Shown: positions 18,940-28,927, counted from the stretch's first letter. The stretch: 58,126 nt of DNA from Chondrus crispus (GCF_000350225.1 NW_005179064.1:110618-168743), one strand, 5' to 3'. Translations and numbers: made by a program. Notes: generated by a model not told the origin, from the sequence alone.

Positions 18940-20228
18940 AGTACGTGCAATCTTCTGAACACCAACTCGGAATGAGTCTTCATGCTACACTGAAAGCAAA
19001 GCAATATTGCATCATTCTTTTATATCTGATGAGGTACGAGGGATTTCCATCTGCTGCATTGATATGCGAAAAGCTGTTTTGATCAATGCTCAAAAATTGA
19101 CTTGACTTTTCTACACGAATACTTGTACAAAATAGGCTCTACTACTGACTTCCAACAAACCTCGTCGTAACACTTGAAACGTGTTCGGCTTTGCTTTTCG
19201 CTGTATGTCACCACCACATCAGAAACCAGAACGCTTGAAGTTTTTGTTAATTTGAATAAATATAAATCTCTGCCCTTCAGATAAGATGCAACTTACCGTG
19301 GCAAAGCAGTCCACTGCGGACGGTTCAGGAGCCCAAGAGGCGGCGACGTACAGTGGCAGCAATTTTTAAACGCGTCCTATTCATTGACTGGTAATGAGGA
19401 CGTGACTTTGTTGGGCATCGGGGAATACCGGGCAATCCGCTTTTCCCTGAATTCGCAAAAATAATAGAGTGGGATTTTCACCAGATGCCAAAAAACAAAC
19501 CCCTTTCAAATTGAATATGCCAGCGACAGGCAACTCGGAAATGGTTTTGAGAGAAGAGAGAATCTTTCACGGACGTGCAAAATGGTGTTGTTTTCTTTAG
19601 ACAAATGAACGAAAGTCATTTAGTTTGCATTTATTCTGACATACACGACGACATTGCCCCTTGTTCGGGTGCTTTTTTTTTTCTTTGTTACTAACCGCTA
19701 CTTTCTTCAATTCGCCGAGGGAAACTATTCGCTTTGCACTCACTGTAGATCCTTTGAGCACCCCCGCACTTTGGACAAGTAAACTCTAGCTCCTACTAGC
19801 TAGCTCTAGTCGCAATATTTCGGGAAGAATAAAAAGGTGGGGATACTCCGTGTTTGGCGTGGTAACAGAGCAGGCTTCCATGTCTACTCCTCCGAACTGC
19901 GTTCTTCCTCGCGACGGAAGCATCGGGGCATGCGAAATTATAAATCCGTGGAAATAGACCAATCGCATCTCATTTGAGCCTCCCAGAAGGGTACAGTACC
20001 AGCACAGTAATGTTACGGTAGATATAGTGCGTGTGGGTGATATGGGGAAATCGATTTTGGCGGTTGCACACTTTTTTTGGACGGAAATTTTATTGAGCTC
20101 GTTCTCACCATTGCATGGGGCAAAATTGCTCAAGTCGCGCATCGTATCACCCTCCGCCGTCATCTTTGCATTGTTAGGGGGCGTGCACCAAACGGGCAAG
20201 GGAATTGGAGCTTGCAAGCGGGTCAAGA
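18940..20228. other. 1.29-kb divergent intergenic region
   Basis: Between the PH-kinase and the psbQ-like gene. It is AT-richer than the neighbouring genes, with a T-run near 19674 and a TACAGTA at 19992-19998 about 230 nt before the psbQ-like ATG. A minus-strand open frame at 19786-20226 has no recognisable similarity and is probably chance. No gene is called. Confidence 0.5.
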
Positions 20229-20816
20229 ATGGCGTTTATCGGAACAAACGGGCTGGTGCGACACCAAGGAACGGTCTCGCAGAATGCAGTCAAACGGGCG
20301 ACTTCGCGGCGATCTGGTCCGCAATGCGCACACCGTGCTTCGCGGCGGTCGGCGCTGGTGCTGCTCGGGGCGGTGGCGAGCAGCGGCGCGCTGAGCGCGC
20401 TATTTCCGGGCGCGGCGCGCGGGGCGTCGGAGCTGCCCGGCCTGCCCCCGGGCGCGCGGGAATTCTCGCGCGTGCTGGGTGCGCGGCGGCAGTGGGCGGA
20501 GCTGGCGGCGGTGCTGACGTCTGGGCGCGCGCTTGAGGACGGCGAGTGGGACTCGCTGCGCGCGTACCTGCGGACGATCTACCAGACGTCGGCCGACATG
20601 GACTTTCTGAGCGAGCCGTGGGACAAGCCGCTGCGCGCGCGCGCCACGGACGGGCTCAAGCGGTTCCGCGGGGCGGTCAAGGCCATGGACAAGCCCGCCG
20701 CGGACAAGGACGTGCGGAAGGTGGCGGAGCTGCACGCGCAGGTGATGCGCGAGTTCGACGCGTTTTTCGACGTGCTGCGCGAGGCGAGCACCGGCGGGAT
20801 TCCCGAGGAGCTCTAG
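20229..20816 (+). CDS. photosystem II PsbQ-like lumenal protein
   Basis: A 195-aa precursor. The N-terminus is bipartite: a basic, Ser/Ala-rich plastid transit region, then a twin-arginine thylakoid signal (ASRRSALVLLGAVASSG) ending at a likely ARGA/SELP cleavage after residue 66. The mature part, about 129 residues, is a four-helix-like protein with W-x2-LRAYLRTIYQTSADM and KAMDKPAADKDVRK blocks. These resemble PsbQ' of red algae, an extrinsic subunit of the oxygen-evolving complex in the thylakoid lumen. The start is the ATG at 20229 (MAFIGTNG); an in-frame ATG 24 nt upstream would add eight residues. It is very GC-rich. It is tail-to-tail with the psbW-like gene, with 82 nt between stops. 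Confidence 0.68.
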   Translation: MAFIGTNGLVRHQGTVSQNAVKRATSRRSGPQCAHRASRRSALVLLGAVASSGALSALFPGAARGASELPGLPPGAREFSRVLGARRQWAELAAVLTSGRALEDGEWDSLRAYLRTIYQTSADMDFLSEPWDKPLRARATDGLKRFRGAVKAMDKPAADKDVRKVAELHAQVMREFDAFFDVLREASTGGIPEEL

Positions 20817-20898
20817 TTTTTTACTTGGGCGTGTCAAAAAAGTACGGGAGGTGCAAGCGAAATGAAAAAAAGAACTGTGTTGCATGGGACGGCGTGGA

Positions 20899-21213
20899 CT
20901 AGTTGCGGCGGTCGTCGTAGTTGCCGAAGAAGTCCTCCTTGTTCTGCGAGCCGTCGAACTGCAGGAAGAGGGTGAGGAAGACGGCCGGGACGAGGATGAG
21001 GGGGATGTAGAGCAGGGCGGAGTCGATGCCCAGGCCGGCGCCGGTGCCCTCGCTAGCCAGGGCGGGGGCGGCCGCGGCCAGGGCAGGGACGGCCGCGGCG
21101 ACGCGCGCGGCGTTCTTCCGCAGCGACATGCGCACGGCGGGGCGCGTGGAGACGGCGCGTGTCGAGCTCAGCGCGGGCAGGGCGACGGCGGGGACGAAGG
21201 CGGCGGAGACCAT
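20899..21213 (-). CDS. small single-span thylakoid protein, PsbW-like photosystem II subunit
   Basis: A 104-aa precursor. Residues 1-53 are Ala/Arg/Ser-rich and look like a plastid presequence ending in ALA/SEGTG. The mature part, about 51 residues, has one membrane span (about 66-85, LLYIPLILVPAVFLTLFLQF) and a polar tail with KEDFFGNYDDRR. The pattern E-G-T-G...G....LL at the mature N-terminus recalls PsbW, a nuclear-encoded low-molecular-mass PSII subunit; another small photosystem subunit is possible. The frame is open further upstream, but that part is leader sequence with a 14-bp repeat. Three G-boxes lie 240-320 nt upstream. Confidence 0.5.
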   Translation of the reverse strand: MVSAAFVPAVALPALSSTRAVSTRPAVRMSLRKNAARVAAAVPALAAAAPALASEGTGAGLGIDSALLYIPLILVPAVFLTLFLQFDGSQNKEDFFGNYDDRRN

Positions 21214-21878
21214 TGCGGGTTGGAGAAGTGTGGGTTGGAGAGACGGGGTTGGAGAGACGGGGTTGGGGATGCTGCGCGGGGTCGGGGAGGGGGGTGGAGG
21301 AAAAGGAGCAGCGGAAAGAGAGGGTGAGGGAGGAGGCGATGATTTTGTGCTGTATGAGGGAGCGGTTGGAAGGGGCGGAAAAGATCTTTTCTGGTACACA
21401 TGCAAAAGCGATCTCCCGTGCACCTCGATGGAAGGGACCGTTTCGCGGGCGACACGTGTCCTACGAGAGGCGTGACGTGTGGGAGGTGTCATATGGCCAA
21501 TACGTGGAATTTGTGGCCACGTGGTACACGTGGCGAGCGGGTGAGTGTTCTCGAGCGGATGATTGGCTGCTCTGGCACAGCCCGCGGCCACCCGTCTCTC
21601 AGCTCAAATCCGCACCCATCTACTACTCATCATTGCCTCCCACGCGCAACAACTTTTTCTGCCTTTTCACCCCCTCTTCTACACGTCAGTGATCCTTCTC
21701 GTGCTCCTCGTGCTCCTCCCGCTCTCTCGTCTCAACCTCTCATCGTCCCACTGCATTCCCTTCCCCCCGCCGCCTTCCCCCTTGCCTCCTTCCGCCCGGC
21801 CCCCTCCTTTCATCGTCCCCCCTCACTCCCGCTCCCCCCTCCCTCCCCACCCCCCGCCGCACCCCCCCTCCTCCAACG
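21214..21878. promoter_or_regulatory. divergent promoter, psbW-like gene / mitochondrial carrier
   Basis: A 665-nt interval. Near the psbW-like start are repeats of gggttggagagacg (about 21217-21268). The middle holds three perfect CACGTG boxes (21453-21458, 21518-21523, 21527-21532) plus further ACGTG cores. The last 170 nt before the carrier ATG are almost pure C/T on the coding strand, a pyrimidine-rich leader. Open frames here are by-products of the skewed composition. Confidence 0.5.
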
Positions 21879-22952
21879 ATGGGCAACCAGCTCCCCCCCG
21901 ACACGCGCGCCTCCACCGCTGCTGCGGCGGCGCCAGCCATCCCACTGTCGTTCGGCGAGAAGATGGCTGCGGGCGCCATCGCGCGTGGCGTGGCGCAGAC
22001 GGTGCTGCACCCGGTGGACGTCGTCCGGACGCGCCTGCAGGCGCGGGGCGTGTCCTCGTCGTGGCGCCCGTCCGTCTTCATCAAGGGCGTCGTGCCGCAG
22101 ATCTCGCTGGCCATCCCGGCCGGCGCCATGCAGTTCCTGGCCTTCGAGGCCGCCAAGGAGAAGCTGGCCCAGCTGCTGCCGGACGACTCCTTCGCCCAGG
22201 TCCGCGTCCTGCTCGCGGGCGCCGCGGGCGCCCTCGCCGCCGCCAGCTTCCGCATCCCGCAGGAGGTCCTCAAGCAGCGCATCCAGGCAGACATCTACCC
22301 GAATGTCCTCGTCGCGCTCAGGGAGACCCTCGGCAAGCAGGGCGTGCTCAGCTTGTACAAGGGCTCGGTCGCCACCATCTCGAGGGACGTCCCATGGAAC
22401 GCCCTCTCGTTCCTGTTCCACGCCCAGGGGAAGAAGATCTTCGCAAACGTCAAGGGCCGCGCCCCGAGGAACGACGAGAACCTGGCGGTCGCGGGCGTCG
22501 CCGGCGCCGTCGCCGCCATTATTATGACCCCGGTCGACGTCGTTAAGACCCGCATCATGACCCAGAGGGTCGGCGCCGCCGTGCAGTATTCGGGCATCAT
22601 CGCCACGCTGCAGAAGATCGTCGCGGAGGAGGGCGCCGGCACCCTCATGAAGGGCGTCTTGCCGCGGATCGTCTTCCTGGCCCCACTGGCGGGCATCACC
22701 TTTTCCGTCTATGAGGCCGTCGCCAAGAATATCCGACAGCGCAAGGCCGCCGAGGCTGTTCAGGTGGGGGAGCAACCTGCCGACAATTCGCGCGTCGTCC
22801 GGAAGGCGCCCAGGAAGGGGCTCCGTCTCAGGGCCTTTGGCCTACGTTTTGCAAAGACACCTGCGAGAGTCGCTGCCGCCAAGGCACCCATGGGGACCTT
22901 TGTTGGGGATTATGCCGCTGCAAGCCCAGTCTTCTTTTCGTTACCATGCTAG
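21879..22952 (+). CDS. mitochondrial carrier family protein (possibly S-adenosylmethionine carrier-like)
   Basis: A 357-aa transporter with the three-fold repeat of the mitochondrial carrier family. The signature P-x-[D/E]-x-x-[K/R] occurs three times: PVDVVRTRL (first repeat), PQEVLKQRI (second) and PVDVVKTRIM (third). Six spans are expected, with a 25-residue hydrophilic N-terminus and a C-terminal extension of about 60 residues rich in Lys, Arg and Ala. Overall flavour is nearest the SAM-carrier group, but the substrate cannot be fixed by eye. It could act in the mitochondrial inner membrane or the plastid envelope. The start is the ATG after a long pyrimidine-rich leader. GC-rich, no intron. 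Confidence 0.85.
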   Translation: MGNQLPPDTRASTAAAAAPAIPLSFGEKMAAGAIARGVAQTVLHPVDVVRTRLQARGVSSSWRPSVFIKGVVPQISLAIPAGAMQFLAFEAAKEKLAQLLPDDSFAQVRVLLAGAAGALAAASFRIPQEVLKQRIQADIYPNVLVALRETLGKQGVLSLYKGSVATISRDVPWNALSFLFHAQGKKIFANVKGRAPRNDENLAVAGVAGAVAAIIMTPVDVVKTRIMTQRVGAAVQYSGIIATLQKIVAEEGAGTLMKGVLPRIVFLAPLAGITFSVYEAVAKNIRQRKAAEAVQVGEQPADNSRVVRKAPRKGLRLRAFGLRFAKTPARVAAAKAPMGTFVGDYAAASPVFFSLPC

Positions 22953-23360
22953 GGGGCGCGGTATACAGGGAGGGAATAGACGCCGTTAGCATTAAAACTT
23001 CTTTACCGATCCTGTACATACAAAAAAACAAAAAGGTCTCACATGGAGACGCATCGACTATCTTGCGTGATAGTGTGTGTGAACGGCATATTACGGTATA
23101 TGTATCATCTCGACAAAACTGGTCCATCCAACTCGGCAATTGTGACAACGTCATGCGCAATATGAGTCCGAACCTACACACACATACGTGCCCAGGATGG
23201 CGGGTTCGGAATGCAGTGAAGCCGCCCATTCATGACTCCAATCGCGCCACCCTCAATGCTTCACCGGAAAAAGGTTCAGCGTATGAGACTTCGCTCCACA
23301 GACTTGGCTTCACGCTTTGCCGTGCCGACAAAAAAAAAAAAACTGCAGCACGTTGACGCG
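22953..23360. other. convergent 3' intergenic region
   Basis: A 408-nt spacer between the carrier and the Grx-MsrA gene, containing a short A-run near 23331. No gene is seen; it probably holds both polyadenylation regions. Confidence 0.5.
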
Positions 23361-25031
23361 TTATCCATAGCACCTGATTTTGGTAAGCGCACCTTTCTTC
23401 GCACTCTGCCCCTTCCGCTCAAGGTACTGCTGATGATACCCTTCCGCCTTGCAATAGTTTTGCACCTTTGCAATCTCAGTGGCGACGGGCTTCGATAGCC
23501 TTCTCCTCGCGTCGGCGCTCCACTCATTAATCTCCACCATTTGATCCTCATCATAAAAATACACACCGCTGCGATACTGCGTCCCGGTATCATTTCCCTG
23601 CTTATTCAATGACGTCGGATCGTGCCTGCTCTCCCAGACCTCGAGCAATTGGGTGACGGAAATCTGTCGCTCGTCATACGTGACACGCACGACCTCAGCC
23701 GAGCCCGTCATGCCAGAACACACGGCCTCGTAGCTGACACTGCCAAACTTCCCATTCGAGTAGCCTACCTCTGTGTCTACGACACCGACGACCCTTTGGA
23801 ACGCGAGCTCGACCCCCCAGAAGCAGCCGGCGCCGAGCACGATTGTCTTGAGAATCGGCCCGTCGCTCCCAGAACGCGTCAACTGCACCGGAGCGGGGTG
23901 CAGAGCCTGCTTGAGCGCTCCGCTCTCCGAAAAACTGGAGAGGTCATCGCTTCCACCAATGTGGTTGCGCGCGATGTAAATGTTCGGAACGGTGCGCTGC
24001 CCCGTCTTCTCGAAGAGATACTGCTGGACGTCTTCGCCCAGCGCGCCCATCTCGTCTACCTCGAAGACCTTGGGTGGTGGGGCGGTATCAAGGCCGCGGG
24101 CAGCTTCCTGCAGGGTGGCTTTTGCGCGGTGGCAAAATCCGCAGTAGGTCTTGCTGAACATGACGACGTGATTGGCCGCGATAGCCTCCTCGACAAGCTT
24201 TTCCGCAGGGCGTTGCGGCGGGCCCGGTTGGTCGGCAGGGCTCTTCACGGCCTCGGCGATGCGGGTGACAAGCTCGTTGCTGGCGGCGAGGGCAGCGACA
24301 TCGTCGGAGCCTCCGACGAACTGCCCCGCGATGAAGACACTGGGGACGGTGGTGCGGCCGGTCTTCTCTGCGAGGTAGGCCTGTATCTGGGACCCTTCCT
24401 CACCCATGTGGTCGAGCTCGAAGGTCTTGGGGGCGTCGAAGGCTGGGACATGCTGCGCGGCGGCGGCGATGTTGTCCTTGGCGGCGACGCAGTACGGGCA
24501 GAAGCTCTTCGAAAAGACGACGACGGGGTTGTTCCGCACGGCGTCCTCGACGAGCTGCTGCGGGGCGGGCGGGGCGGGCTGAGGGGCGGGCTGAGGGGCG
24601 GGCGGGGCGAGCGCCGGCTCCGGCTTCGGCTCCGGCGATTGTGGGGCCGGGTGCAGCTCGGCGAGGCGGTCCGGGGCCTGCGTGAGCATCTGCTTGAGCA
24701 CGCCGCTGCGCTCGAACTGGGCGGTCTCGTCGCCGCCACCGACTGAGCGGCCGCCGATGAAGACGTTGGGCACAGTGCGGCGCGACGTCTTCTCGGCCAA
24801 GTAGGCCTGGACTTGGGCGCCCAGCGCGCCCATGCGGTTGAGCTCGTAGACCTTCGGCGGGGTGAAGGAGGCGACTGACGCGCCTGCGCGCGAGATAGAG
24901 GTCTTCGCCTTCGTGCAGTACGGGCAGTAGGTCTTGGAGAATATGACGACCGGGTGCGACGCGATGGCGCTCTCCACTAGGTCCGAGGCCGAGGCGGAGG
25001 TCGAGGACGGCTTCATTGTCTTGTTACCCAT
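23361..25031 (-). CDS. triple glutaredoxin - peptide methionine sulfoxide reductase A fusion
   Basis: A 556-aa fusion. Three glutaredoxin domains have active sites CPYC (C36, C39), CPYC (C178, C181) and CGFC (C297, C300); each has TVP before FI/IYI and a GG-[G/S]-D-[D/E] glutathione-binding turn. A Pro/Gln/Ala linker (about 128-160) separates the first two. A complete MsrA domain follows from about 395: catalytic GAGCFWG (C403), the YCKAEGYHQQYL block, and a C-terminal RCYG cysteine (C554) as likely resolving residue. MsrA reduces methionine-S-sulfoxide, and the linked glutaredoxins could regenerate it with glutathione. The ATG at 25031 is chosen because a glutaredoxin fold begins just after it; the frame runs on into the N gap. 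No targeting peptide is evident. Confidence 0.9.
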   Translation of the reverse strand: MGNKTMKPSSTSASASDLVESAIASHPVVIFSKTYCPYCTKAKTSISRAGASVASFTPPKVYELNRMGALGAQVQAYLAEKTSRRTVPNVFIGGRSVGGGDETAQFERSGVLKQMLTQAPDRLAELHPAPQSPEPKPEPALAPPAPQPAPQPAPPAPQQLVEDAVRNNPVVVFSKSFCPYCVAAKDNIAAAAQHVPAFDAPKTFELDHMGEEGSQIQAYLAEKTGRTTVPSVFIAGQFVGGSDDVAALAASNELVTRIAEAVKSPADQPGPPQRPAEKLVEEAIAANHVVMFSKTYCGFCHRAKATLQEAARGLDTAPPPKVFEVDEMGALGEDVQQYLFEKTGQRTVPNIYIARNHIGGSDDLSSFSESGALKQALHPAPVQLTRSGSDGPILKTIVLGAGCFWGVELAFQRVVGVVDTEVGYSNGKFGSVSYEAVCSGMTGSAEVVRVTYDERQISVTQLLEVWESRHDPTSLNKQGNDTGTQYRSGVYFYDEDQMVEINEWSADARRRLSKPVATEIAKVQNYCKAEGYHQQYLERKGQSAKKGALTKIRCYG

Positions 25032-25062
25032 TGTGAAGGGGTGGTGCGCGATGTGAGGTGGG

Positions 25063-25856
25063 NNNNNNNNNNNNNNNNNNNNNNNNNNNNNNNNNNNNNN
25101 NNNNNNNNNNNNNNNNNNNNNNNNNNNNNNNNNNNNNNNNNNNNNNNNNNNNNNNNNNNNNNNNNNNNNNNNNNNNNNNNNNNNNNNNNNNNNNNNNNNN
25201 NNNNNNNNNNNNNNNNNNNNNNNNNNNNNNNNNNNNNNNNNNNNNNNNNNNNNNNNNNNNNNNNNNNNNNNNNNNNNNNNNNNNNNNNNNNNNNNNNNNN
25301 NNNNNNNNNNNNNNNNNNNNNNNNNNNNNNNNNNNNNNNNNNNNNNNNNNNNNNNNNNNNNNNNNNNNNNNNNNNNNNNNNNNNNNNNNNNNNNNNNNNN
25401 NNNNNNNNNNNNNNNNNNNNNNNNNNNNNNNNNNNNNNNNNNNNNNNNNNNNNNNNNNNNNNNNNNNNNNNNNNNNNNNNNNNNNNNNNNNNNNNNNNNN
25501 NNNNNNNNNNNNNNNNNNNNNNNNNNNNNNNNNNNNNNNNNNNNNNNNNNNNNNNNNNNNNNNNNNNNNNNNNNNNNNNNNNNNNNNNNNNNNNNNNNNN
25601 NNNNNNNNNNNNNNNNNNNNNNNNNNNNNNNNNNNNNNNNNNNNNNNNNNNNNNNNNNNNNNNNNNNNNNNNNNNNNNNNNNNNNNNNNNNNNNNNNNNN
25701 NNNNNNNNNNNNNNNNNNNNNNNNNNNNNNNNNNNNNNNNNNNNNNNNNNNNNNNNNNNNNNNNNNNNNNNNNNNNNNNNNNNNNNNNNNNNNNNNNNNN
25801 NNNNNNNNNNNNNNNNNNNNNNNNNNNNNNNNNNNNNNNNNNNNNNNNNNNNNNNN
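25063..25856. other. assembly gap (794 N)
   Basis: Unresolved bases. The gap hides the promoter of the Grx-MsrA gene and the start of the bromodomain gene. Flanks on both sides are GC-rich and repetitive. Confidence 1.
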
Positions 25857-28546
25857 AAGTCCTTCGTCCCTCCGCGCAGAACGACCCCCTGCAACACCAT
25901 CCGCCTGCCCCTCCGCCGGCGCCCGCCCACTCGCCCGCGCGCCCCCCTTCGCCCGTCGTGGAGCACGCCCACCCGCCCGCCGACCGTGCCGCCCGCGAGG
26001 AGAGGGGGATGCGAGCCGCTTCGCGGAAGGACGCCCCGCTCGGGCAGCGCGTTGCGAAATCTCTCCCGCCGACGCATCCCACCGCCGAGCCGCAGCACCG
26101 CGTTGCCCCGCCCGTGCCCGTTGCGAAACCTCTCCCGCCGACGCATCCCACCGCCGAGCCGCAGCACCGCGTTGCCCTGCCCGTGCCCGATCACGCTGCA
26201 GCTGCCGCTGCAGCTTCGCCTGATGCGGGGGCGGTGGCAAAAGGCGCTTCTGGGAAGCGATCGGCGTTTTCGGAGGTTGCGGTGCCGCTAGGAAAGCTGG
26301 AAAGTGCAAAGTCTTTCGGTGGGAAGGCCTCAACGGATAACTCGCAGCTAGAGTTGGGCTGTGCAGAATCGCCGCGCGTCGCAGATGGCAAGGCAGGTGA
26401 GGACCCTACGCCTGCGAAGGCCACTAGTGTCGTAGGGTCTGCAGAAAGGACGCAAGCGAATGAGAAGATTTTACAACCCTTGCAGCAGCCGTCATCTACT
26501 CCTGGTCAGGTGAAAAGCCCCATCACAGTGAGCGAATCAGCCCTCGTTAAGAAACCAAAAAACGGCACATCATTGGATACAGAGGGAAAAGAGTCTCAAG
26601 TCACCCCACCAACCAACGAAAACATAGAGCCACGCGATGAAGATGTGAAAACTACCCCGATAGAGGTCGCATCTAAAGATAAGGGAAAACCTGTTGCTGC
26701 TGGGAACAAAATATCGGCAGAGAGTCGTGATGGCGATGGAGAGCAGAGTGACGGGCACCGAAAGTCTGTTTCATCAAAAGGAGAAGAGAAATTGGAGAAA
26801 CATCCAAAGCGCGCAACCTCCCCGGTCAGGAACGGCGGCAAGGCCGCAGACAAGAAGCGGTCCGATGGCAATAGTGAACAGTCTGGAAAACTTGAAGAAC
26901 GGGACAACAACGCGGAAACACGAAAGTTAAGTAGTACCAACTACGGGGATGAAAAGAATGTGAAAAATCCGATCACTCTTTCGCCAAACCTGGAATCTAA
27001 AGTTCACCAACCGAAATCTTCTAATAAAACCATAGAAGAAGCGACTGCTGGTGCTGGGACAAGGAATCTTCCAAAGAAACTACCTGGGGTAGAGGCAATG
27101 CAGATAGAATCGAAAAAAACCGAAAGGGTCGACATGGAAACGGACAAGAGCGCGCGTACTTCTGACGTCGTGGAGAAGCAACCGTCGACTCACGGCTCTG
27201 CTCCTACTGTTTCAAACGAGGGAGGAGCACTTAAAGTATTGAATCGTGAGCAGTTTTCTCCTTCACATGGATCTCCAGGTACCGATAGAGAACGAGAGGC
27301 GACCGGAACGAACGGCAAAACACCTTCCCCTCCTTTGTCTTCAACTATCGGAGGCAAACAGGCACTCGGGCAGTCGGAGAAGTCTTCTCCCACACCGTCA
27401 TCCTCACTCGAGGATGGAGACAAAGGGACAGCAAGGAAGCAGAAAAGCCCGTCTAAATCTCTGTCACCTGCAGTTAGCGATAGAGGCAAAGCAGAGAAAG
27501 CATTGGAGCGATTTGTGCGAACTTCCGGCTCCAAAAAGCCAGAAGACGTGGCCATACGACAAGTCGATCAGAAGTCGGAAAAGCACAGACCGCAGCGCAA
27601 GGACGCAAAGGTCTCTTCAGATAAATCTGACAGAAAGGCTGGAAAAGTATCCGGAAAAGAGCGGATCTCTAAACCTTCATCCTATGATACTCAAAGCACG
27701 GAAAAATCCCAGGGTAAAGAAAACTTCAAAAGCGGCAAGTCGACTAAGCGAAAACGAAGAAGTGAAGCGGATAAGCCTACTGCGGAAGAGCCAGATCAGA
27801 ACCCCTCTGGCAGTCCGAAGAAAAGGCCCAGAATTCACAATTCTGATACCCGTTGTGTTCCACAGGACCTTGAAGAGCAGAAAAACATTCTTCGCGCTCT
27901 ACGTGAGTTAATGGAGAAGGATTATGCAGAAGTCTTCTTAGAACCGGTCGATCCCTCAGAAAAAGGCTGCGCGGCGTATTATACAGTAATTAAGAAAGCT
28001 ATGGATTTGGGAACCATTGAGAAACGTCTCGATCAAGCGACCTCACAAAACGCGTACTACGCAGCTAAAACCGATATCTTCGCAGATATCGAACTTGTCT
28101 GGTCGAACTGCAGACAGTTCAACGGCATGTTCGACCCCATAATTGGCGATGTTGAGAAATGCATGGCGTTTCTAGACGCGGCGTTGGAGAAGTACGGCGT
28201 AGAAAGTGGTGCAAACAAGGATAATCAACGAAGACGCTCAAGGTCACGTTCTCTGAAGCGAAAGTTCGAGGATAGTCAGTTGACAGAACGACCCAAGAAG
28301 CAACAACAACAGCGTAAAAAAGCAAAGCCAAAGGCTGATGACCTAAACGATGGTCGTCTGGTCGGCAAAGTGGTAGCGGTGTTCACGCGGCGAGGTCCCC
28401 GGAAAGCTAAAGCTTGGACGCGGGTGAAAGTTGTCGATTTCCTCGAGCGCTCGCAGTCATACAAACTGCAGTGGCTTGATGACGGGAAAATAACCTATAA
28501 CGCTACATTTGGTATGAATGAGACTTTTCCTGTGTTTCGTCAGTGA
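25857..28546 (+). CDS. bromodomain protein with long disordered N-terminus and C-terminal Tudor/SH3-like segment (5' end in gap)
   Basis: 5'-partial: the frame is open from the gap to 28546. The first 650 residues or so are low-complexity, first Pro/Ala/His-rich with a tandem 23-residue repeat, then Ser/Lys/Glu-rich with basic stretches such as TKRKRRS that could be nuclear localisation signals. A bromodomain follows, with AYYTVIKKAMDLGTIEKRL (WPF/ZA-loop region reduced) and LVWSNCRQFNG carrying the Asn that contacts acetyl-lysine. The last 70 residues (GRLVGKVVAVFTRRG, then YKLQWLDDGKITYN) look like a small Tudor-type beta barrel. Probably a chromatin reader; no catalytic domain is visible in the sequenced part. 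Confidence 0.8.
26051..26188. repeat. 69-bp tandem duplication in the bromodomain gene
   Basis: Units 26051-26119 and 26120-26188 are nearly identical and in frame, encoding two 23-residue copies beginning VAK(S/P)LPPTHPTAEPQ. Proximity to the gap suggests more copies may be hidden there. Confidence 0.85.
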
Positions 28547-28927
28547 AGCGAGGGGGGTTTTCCGCCACCCGCTGTTACGCTTATTATTATCCTAATAAAT
28601 GACAACATCTCCGCTGGTAAAGGAGATTATTGCATCCCATCTGTTGTTCCACGGATAACCACCAGCTTCCTTGTGCTAAATCGAGGTCGTGCGAAAATGC
28701 AAAGCACCGATGACTAGATCTCAGAAAATGAACTGTACACAGGAGGCGATGTTGTATACAGTACATCAGCAATATTGGAGGTGAAGAGTGATGGATACTT
28801 CATGGGGCCAGAAAAAGGAGTGATGCCAATAGGCTGATATGAGAAGCGGGAGGGGATGTTTCGTAGAACAAAGACAATATTCTATTGAAGGCCTTAGTTA
28901 CTTCAATACATAGTTTGTAGTCCTTGG
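28547..28927. other. convergent 3' intergenic region
   Basis: A 381-nt spacer between the bromodomain and TOE1-like genes. It includes AATAAA-like stretches (ctaataaatga near 28594) and a TACAGTA (28757-28763). No gene is seen. Confidence 0.5.

Noticed and set aside
19786..20226. A 146-codon minus-strand frame upstream of the psbQ-like gene
   Set aside because: No similarity or domain recognised, composition unlike its neighbours, and it overlaps the likely promoter and leader of the psbQ-like gene.
20879..21591. Plus-strand and extended minus-strand frames around the psbW-like gene
   Set aside because: They are low-complexity Gly/Arg or Pro/Ser products of GC skew; only the 104-aa frame shows presequence, span and conserved mature start.
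25857..26333. Long minus-strand frame that joins the Grx-MsrA gene across the gap
   Set aside because: A complete start and glutaredoxin fold begin at 25031; the extension runs through unresolved bases and then reads Arg/Ala-rich sequence antisense to the bromodomain gene.
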